From NCBI GenBank assembly GCA_964035575.1, contig OZ037888.1, positions 806,001 through 870,000 on the forward strand: a stretch of DNA of 64,000 nucleotides, in the 5' to 3' direction. Positions 61,321-64,000 of this stretch are shown piece after piece. Within the stretch, counting starts at the first letter, position 1; each line of letters starts with the position of its first letter. The position numbers were made by a program, and so were the translations under genes. This stretch comes from Rhynchopus sp. YZ270_cl-10 (lineage: Eukaryota > Euglenozoa > Diplonemea > Diplonemida > Diplonemidae). The notes under the pieces are model-generated. The model worked only from the letters and a program-made list of their open reading frames with translations, had not been told where the DNA came from and searched no databases.

Positions 61321-62551
61321 GGAAATGGTGTTGTGTGTATTATTTTGCCCTAAAAAAAAAAGTTAAAAAAAGTGCAAAGGAAAAAAGTACACCTTTTCCC
61401 AGTAGGATGTGAAAAAAATATGTGTAGGGGAAAGTATCCAACGAGGTTGTTTGTGTCCTAGCCCAGGCAGGTCGAGGAAGACGCTCTTAGTGCATATACC
61501 CGGAGTTGAAACGCTCTCGTCTGTTTGCTTTTACATTGTGTCCTGATATTTTTGTTCATTTTTTTTGGTAGGATTTATTTAGTGGAGGTACTTCACTCTT
61601 GGGAGCAAAAAAAATGGACAAAAAATCTCTTGACACAGTATTTTTCTTTTTGAGATGTTGTGTTCACAATGAGCGCTTCATCTCTTCAATTGTTTCCAGT
61701 TCAATTTTTATTTTTATTTTTTTTGTCAAAAGTTAGCAAAGCCTTTTTGTGAAAAACACTTTATAACCTGAAGGTGATTCGCTTTTTCCCATCGTTTTTT
61801 CTTCTTTTCAAATTCCCCCAACAAAAAAAGGACAGAAAAAAAAAGGGATGACATGGTCACAATGTCTCTTAGTTTCTTCTATTTCCCCCCTTCCTCTTTG
61901 AGACGCATTGATTTCCAAAACAGCCTTCTGACAATTGCTCCAAAATACAAAAAAATGGTTCATTTTTTCATGAAGGCTTTTTTTACATCCCCACTCAATC
62001 TGCGTTTTTTTCCCCTCCAAACAAAATGTTTTGGGTGGAAAATGGGGGAAGTTTATAAAAAAAAGAAATTCAGCATACAATAATTACCAACAGACAAGAA
62101 GAACACCCTCAAAAAGCACCTTTTATTTTATTTTATTTTTCCCGGAGCCCACGTCCGTAGGCTGGCGTGTGTGCACCAATACAACTTCACTTTATTTAGT
62201 ACGGTTTCAATTTTTTTTCCCATTTCTACGTGAGTTTACCAAAAAAAAAAAGAAAATACCCCCCTCCAATTCCCCAACTCTGAGTGCTGTAACAAAAAAA
62301 AAGCCCCATTTTTTTTTACAACTCAGCAAAATCAGAATAGTGTTCTCCTGCTGCGTACTCCTCCATCTGCACCATCCCATTCCCACCTTGGGTAAGGTAG
62401 CATGACTGAATCCCCGCAATGACTAGGTAACTGAGGGGGTTCCGCGTAAGGTTACCATGAGAACTAATTGCATTTCATTCGTTTGTAATGTATTGATAGT
62501 TTGATGTGACCCATGACACACAGTGTGACCTGACATTCCGCGACCTTTAAC
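61321..62551. other. Intergenic stretch, nothing recognised
   Basis: A/T-rich DNA with short open frames through homopolymers. GTGTGTGCACCAATACAAC at about 62167 is at most a remnant of family B. No gene is supported. Confidence 0.5.
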
Positions 62552-62765
62552 TACCCGTCTTGAAACACGGACCAAGGAGTCTAACACGTGTGCAAGGCTT
62601 AGGGTGTCAAACCCATAAGCCGCACTGAAAGGGAGATGTGCCAATCCTTGAGGACGCAGCCATAGGGTGTCAAACCCGCTGAGTGATATGCTTAAGTTCA
62701 GCGCGTGGATCTGCAATGAGGTTGTTAAGAAAGAGTCACATCCATAAGCCGCACTGAAAGGGAGA
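62552..62765. pseudogene. Mosaic of large-subunit rRNA fragments in both orientations
   Basis: 62552-62595 on the + strand matches the near-universal LSU rRNA segment TACCCGTCTTGAAACACGG, ACCAAGGAGTCTAACACG. It continues into CCATAAGCCGCACTGAAAGG, also like the LSU segment downstream. About 80 bp further on, the - strand carries the LSU 5' start (GCTGAACTTAAGCATATCAC, at about 62682-62702). CATAAGCCGCACTGAAAGGG recurs at 62743, and AGGGTGTCAAACCC occurs twice (62601, 62664). Fragments normally hundreds of bases apart on one strand are joined and inverted, so this is not a working rRNA gene. Confidence 0.75.
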
Positions 62766-62889
62766 AAACCCGGAGAAACGCGCTCTGTACTACTATCGTG
62801 GAGATGGGAGTATCTCTTCACACCCTTTTTTAAATACAACAAAAACCACAACAGACTTTTTTGATTCTTGCTTTTATTCTTCTACAAAA

Positions 62890-63102
62890 ATGAACAAACT
62901 TATTAACAAGGTTGAGTCGAAGGTTGGCATGGACTTGAACGGGGACGGGAAGGTTGGAGGCAAGAAGGACCACCATGACCACCACGACCACGGACACCAT
63001 GGTCACCACGGTCACGACCACCATGACCACCACGACCATCACGGTAAGGGCGGCAAGCACGGGCATGGACACCATGGCAAAGGAGGCAAGGGACACCACT
63101 AA
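62890..63102 (+). CDS. Small His-rich protein with a calcium-loop-like motif
   Basis: 70 residues. The N-terminus (MNKLINKVESKVGM) is a short helix. DLNGDGKVGG follows, which has the Asp-x-Asn-x-Asp-Gly spacing of an EF-hand or dockerin calcium loop but only half a hand. From residue 27 on it is His, Asp, Gly and Lys in short repeats (HDHHDHGHHGHHGHD), with about 25 His in all, suited to binding Zn, Cu or Ni. It has no signal peptide, so it is probably cytosolic. A metal buffer or chaperone is likely from composition alone. The ATG lies in a clear A-rich leader and the frame ends at TAA, before a GA microsatellite (63115-63142). Confidence 0.7.
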   Translation: MNKLINKVESKVGMDLNGDGKVGGKKDHHDHHDHGHHGHHGHDHHDHHDHHGKGGKHGHGHHGKGGKGHH

Positions 63103-63112
63103 GTCTTTCTCT

Positions 63113-63143
<31 letters not shown>

Positions 63144-64000
63144 GGCCCGCTTTTTAATAAAAAATTGTTTAAATCGATGCGTTTTTGCTTTTATTTGAAA
63201 ATAAGTAGGTTTATGCGTCCCATTTTGGTTGCAATACTTTTTTGCACAGATTTTTGTTTTTCTAATCTTTGTTGATTTGATACAAACTGTGCACAAAAAA
63301 GGAGATTTTTTTTTTGTGAGACCCTTTTTTTTCTGTCAGGAATTGTTTCCTTTAGTACAGGGGATCAGTTTCGGCCTTAACACTGGTTTTTTCACAACTG
63401 GTTTTCCCGAAATCTGATCTTATTTGAAAAGGGAGGAAAAAAGGCCCTAAAAATTTTTTTTGGGGATTTTTTTTTAACTCGTGTGTTGTTCTACTATTTA
63501 TAGCCTTTCGACATTGGAATGACCGTTCTCTTTATGATGATGGTTATTTTGATTTGTCGATAAAAAAAAAAACGTTTTGTTTTTCACTTCAAACCTAGGA
63601 AACTTTTTTTTGTGCTTCAGGTGTGTTCTAGGTTTGTTAAATTCTTAGAGCGTGCCAACATAGCCCGAACTTGCGATTTTTTTTCCTTTCATTTTTATGC
63701 CTTGTGCTTTCATCTGGATGGCTGGTATGGTACTACGTAGGTCAGCCTGCGTCAAATACTATCTTGTATTTCCTTCAGCGGGAGTATCGTCTTTCCATTG
63801 CAAAGGACTTGGCAGAACACACTACACATGCAATTGACTTTGCGCACGTGCCCTGTTTTTTATTTTAAAAAGGTGACTGAGTAGGTTCATCTAAATGTTA
63901 GACGTTAAGGTTTTGTCTCACAAGAGGCAGATTCATCTTTTCAAAAAAAAAAATTTTTTTTTTTTTGGTGTCTTGCGCCCTCTGGCGGTTTCATCAAAAT
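63103..64000. other. 3' flank of the window, no gene recognised
   Basis: A GA microsatellite at 63115-63142, then T-rich DNA, a shortened family A copy (63870-63895) and a degenerate family C-like piece (about 63912). The frames at 63671-63868 do not look coding. Confidence 0.55.

Noticed and set aside
60736-61412. Frames reading poly-Thr or poly-Gln after the N gap
   Set aside because: They are alternative frames of the same trinucleotide-like repeat; the Asn/Gly/Tyr frame has regular units and a clean stop.

Overview
The window is nuclear DNA of a eukaryotic protist. Its genes are interrupted by short spliceosomal introns (48 to about 235 bp; donors mostly GTATGT, acceptors C/TAG). Intergenic DNA is full of T and A homopolymers, microsatellites and small repeats. 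All host-type genes lie on the + strand; the only clear gene on the - strand is a transposase. Several start codons lie just downstream of a pyrimidine tract and an AG. One-strand gene order and possible trans-splice acceptors fit a euglenozoan (kinetoplastid, diplonemid or euglenid relative). I saw no spliced-leader gene, so this placement is a weak inference.

Layout. 1-26774 holds no convincing host gene. It carries several terminal-inverted-repeat elements (3954-6095, 6131-6822, 14768-14891, 21100-22209, 22227-22392, 23757-24269), a 1.15-kb satellite (11299-12450) and dozens of 40-200 bp dispersed repeats. 26775-34469 carries a probable mitochondrial protein, a four-membrane-segment protein with one intron, and a 787-residue ankyrin protein whose 3' end is duplicated downstream. 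34470-36290 is a decayed LINE-like remnant. 38018-45871 has a 2-oxoglutarate/Fe(II) oxygenase, a CDC16/APC6-like TPR protein, and a GTP cyclohydrolase I with two RNA-recognition motifs fused at its N-terminus. 46841-50360 is a hAT-like transposon. 52827-56784 has two multi-exon proteins of unknown function. 57754-60817 is a TIR element encoding an OTU-protease/zinc-finger protein. After a 200-base N gap come an Asn/Gly/Tyr-rich C-terminus, an rRNA-derived mosaic and a small His-rich protein.

The most unusual material is the dispersed small repeats, called families A to H here. Each has a short conserved core and a hairpin. In family E the hairpin changes sequence between copies while staying paired, and in A and C the stems differ but the GAGA loop is kept. 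Every copy I found, roughly 80 to 90, points the same way as the host genes. They may be a set of structured RNA elements spread through, or retained in, one-directional transcription units. The other notable items are the RRM-RRM-GTP cyclohydrolase fusion and the OTU-protease element that has no visible transposase.

The genes do not form an obvious pathway. The window reads as unrelated housekeeping and accessory genes separated by mobile and structured repeats.
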